From NCBI GenBank assembly GCA_946498975.1, contig CAMMQC010000005.1, forward strand, positions 1-53,597: a stretch of 53,597 nucleotides of DNA, given 5' to 3'. Position 1 is the stretch's first letter. The number at the start of each line of letters is the position of its first letter. Origin of the DNA: an uncultured Mycoplasmatota bacterium (lineage in GTDB: Bacteria > Bacillota_I > Bacilli_A > RF39 > UBA660). The position numbers and the translations under genes are program-made. Under the pieces are notes generated by a model. It was not told the origin of the DNA, did no database searches, and worked only from the letters and a program-made list of their open reading frames with translations. Shown here one piece after another: positions 52,762 through 53,597 of this stretch.

Positions 52762-53124
52762 ATGAAATTAACTTATACAAAAGTTGGAGATTATTTATTC
52801 CCTAATTTAACTATTAAAAATCAAAAATATAAAAGAATTAACAAATATGGATTACTAAAATTGCACTATCTGAAAAAGAATAGCAAAGCACTTTATACAA
52901 CTCTGTTAATGAAAAATGAACTAACCGATTATCTTGTTTCAGTTAGTAATGAATGTGAAAATAGATTAAATAATCTGATGGAACAATTTAAAAAATCAGA
53001 CAAATTACTATCTGAAAAAAGTAAAGAGATTAATCAATTAGAATGGGTAAAATTAATGAATAACTATAAAATTATTGCAGAAGAAATTATTTTAAATGAA
53101 CTAATTTATAATAAAAATGTGTGA
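52762..53124 (+). CDS. TnpV-like transposon-encoded protein
   Basis: 120 residues. KLTYTKVGDYLFPNLTI at the start and LEWVKLMNNYKIIAEEIILNELIYN at the end match the TnpV family found in Tn4451-like elements next to the recombinase. The function is unknown. The ATG at 52762 lies 8 bases after GGAG; an earlier ATG at 52756 is too close. Cotranscribed with the recombinase gene. Confidence 0.85.
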   Translation: MKLTYTKVGDYLFPNLTIKNQKYKRINKYGLLKLHYLKKNSKALYTTLLMKNELTDYLVSVSNECENRLNNLMEQFKKSDKLLSEKSKEINQLEWVKLMNNYKIIAEEIILNELIYNKNV

Positions 53125-53201
53125 GTACAAACTATAATATTTGTACTAGCCAGCACTGAATTTGTACTCCCGTACAAATTCTATTATGGGAAATTCCCAT
53201 A
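53124..53201. repeat. Cluster of three palindromes, oriT-like
   Basis: AGTACAAA/TTTGTACT (53124-53131 and 53140-53147), GAATTTGTAC/GTACAAATTC (53158-53167 and 53172-53181, perfect 10-bp arms, loop TCCC) and TATGGGAA-A-TTCCCATA (53185-53201). GTAC and TTTGTAC recur. They lie between TnpV and a MobC-like gene, the usual location of a mobilization origin or of a Mob operator. Confidence 0.7.
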
Positions 53202-53229
53202 CCCTTACTTTGAAAGGATAAAATTGATT

Positions 53230-53529
53230 ATGAGAAAAAGAAATATTAAAATTAATGTATTTTTAAATGAAGATGAAAAACAAATGCTAGTAGAAAAATC
53301 TAATAAAGCCAGACTATCACAGTCTGACTTTATTAGAAAATTAATTAACGATTATGCAAATGATGATGGAACTAAAAGCAATTTAGAAGAAGAAAGAGTA
53401 CAACTATTAAAAATAATTGAAAATTTATCGTTATTAAAACGACAAATGGATTTTCTTGGATATCGTGATTATTCTAATTTGATTATTAAACAAATCAATC
53501 AAATTAAAAATATTTTAAATGATTATTAA
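53230..53529 (+). CDS. MobC-like relaxosome accessory protein
   Basis: 99 residues, ribbon-helix-helix type: KRNIKINVFLNEDEKQMLVEKSNKARLSQSDFIRKLINDY (3-43) followed by a helical tail. The pattern matches MobC proteins that help a relaxase at oriT. The ATG at 53230 is taken; a TTG at 53224 is closer to AAAGGA and could also be used. The relaxase (MobA/TnpZ-like) should follow beyond the window. Right next to the palindrome cluster. Confidence 0.8.
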   Translation: MRKRNIKINVFLNEDEKQMLVEKSNKARLSQSDFIRKLINDYANDDGTKSNLEEERVQLLKIIENLSLLKRQMDFLGYRDYSNLIIKQINQIKNILNDY

Positions 53530-53597
53530 GAAATAATATTATTAGAGTTGTTCGGAAACTAAATTTAGGCAATATCTAAATTAAAAAGAGCACAAAC

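Noticed and set aside
53530-53597. Right-edge feature
   Set aside because: Only about 70 bases, no start codon with ribosome site; possibly the leader of a relaxase gene but not supportable.

Overview
The window looks like chromosome of a very AT-rich, low-GC Gram-positive bacterium, probably an uncultured gut member of the Bacilli or a near relative (RF39 / Erysipelotrichia-like). The reasons are a Gram-positive PolC, a SufCDSUB iron-sulfur operon using SufU, an LtaS-type polymerase, sortase, Ddl/MurF, strong AGGAGG ribosome sites, sigma-A promoters with 16-17 bp spacers and TGA used as a stop. The taxon is inference. || Layout. 0.2-2.2 kb: two YjcZ-like micro-membrane proteins, a CmpB-like membrane protein, a HIT hydrolase. 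2.3-7.4 kb: suf operon sufC-sufD-peptidase E-sufS-sufU-sufB, whose sufS seems to start at AUU. 7.5-11.2 kb: short SSB, XRE regulator, three-module GNAT-like protein, pyrimidine-nucleoside phosphorylase. 11.2-17.2 kb: surface module with a thioester-domain adhesin, a sortase whose reading frame contains a strong terminator, a membrane protein, LtaS, an anchored protein and a pseudouridine synthase. 17.2-24.1 kb: ferredoxin, tail-anchored protein, unknown gene, polC. 24.1-28.2 kb: five small genes, including two diverged YlmD/laccase-domain paralogues and a Cys-His-Asp (transglutaminase-like) protein; two of the genes share almost the same promoter and leader. 28.2-31.8 kb: hydrolase, MurF and Ddl (cell wall). 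31.8-39.4 kb: accessory genes (kinase-like protein, glycosyltransferase with TPRs, TspO, orphan PD-(D/E)XK protein, collagen-like protein, VOC protein, GNAT, HExxH protein). 39.4-42.4 kb: pflB-pflA. || 42.3-43.9 kb is the most unusual part. An AAA_14/DUF4143-type ATPase with a PD-(D/E)XK-like C-terminus is preceded by three 20-bp repeats at an exact 33-bp period, and the whole cassette is bracketed by a perfect 29-bp direct repeat that includes the pflA stop codon and terminator. It looks like an insertion with target duplication. Two gene-less arrays with exact 23-bp periods (18.4 kb and 37.5 kb) may be footprints of similar cassettes. || 43.9-50.4 kb: unknown acidic protein, two more Cys-His-Asp proteins, a UDG-fold protein, a GntR/ABC operon with a palindromic operator, an XRE gene lying between a tRNA-Cys relic and the intact tRNA-Cys, and tRNA-Gly. 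50.5 kb to the end: left part of a Tn4451-like integrative mobilizable element (large serine recombinase, TnpV, MobC-like protein) with a terminator hairpin that hides the first ribosome site and an oriT-like cluster of palindromes. The element continues past the window.
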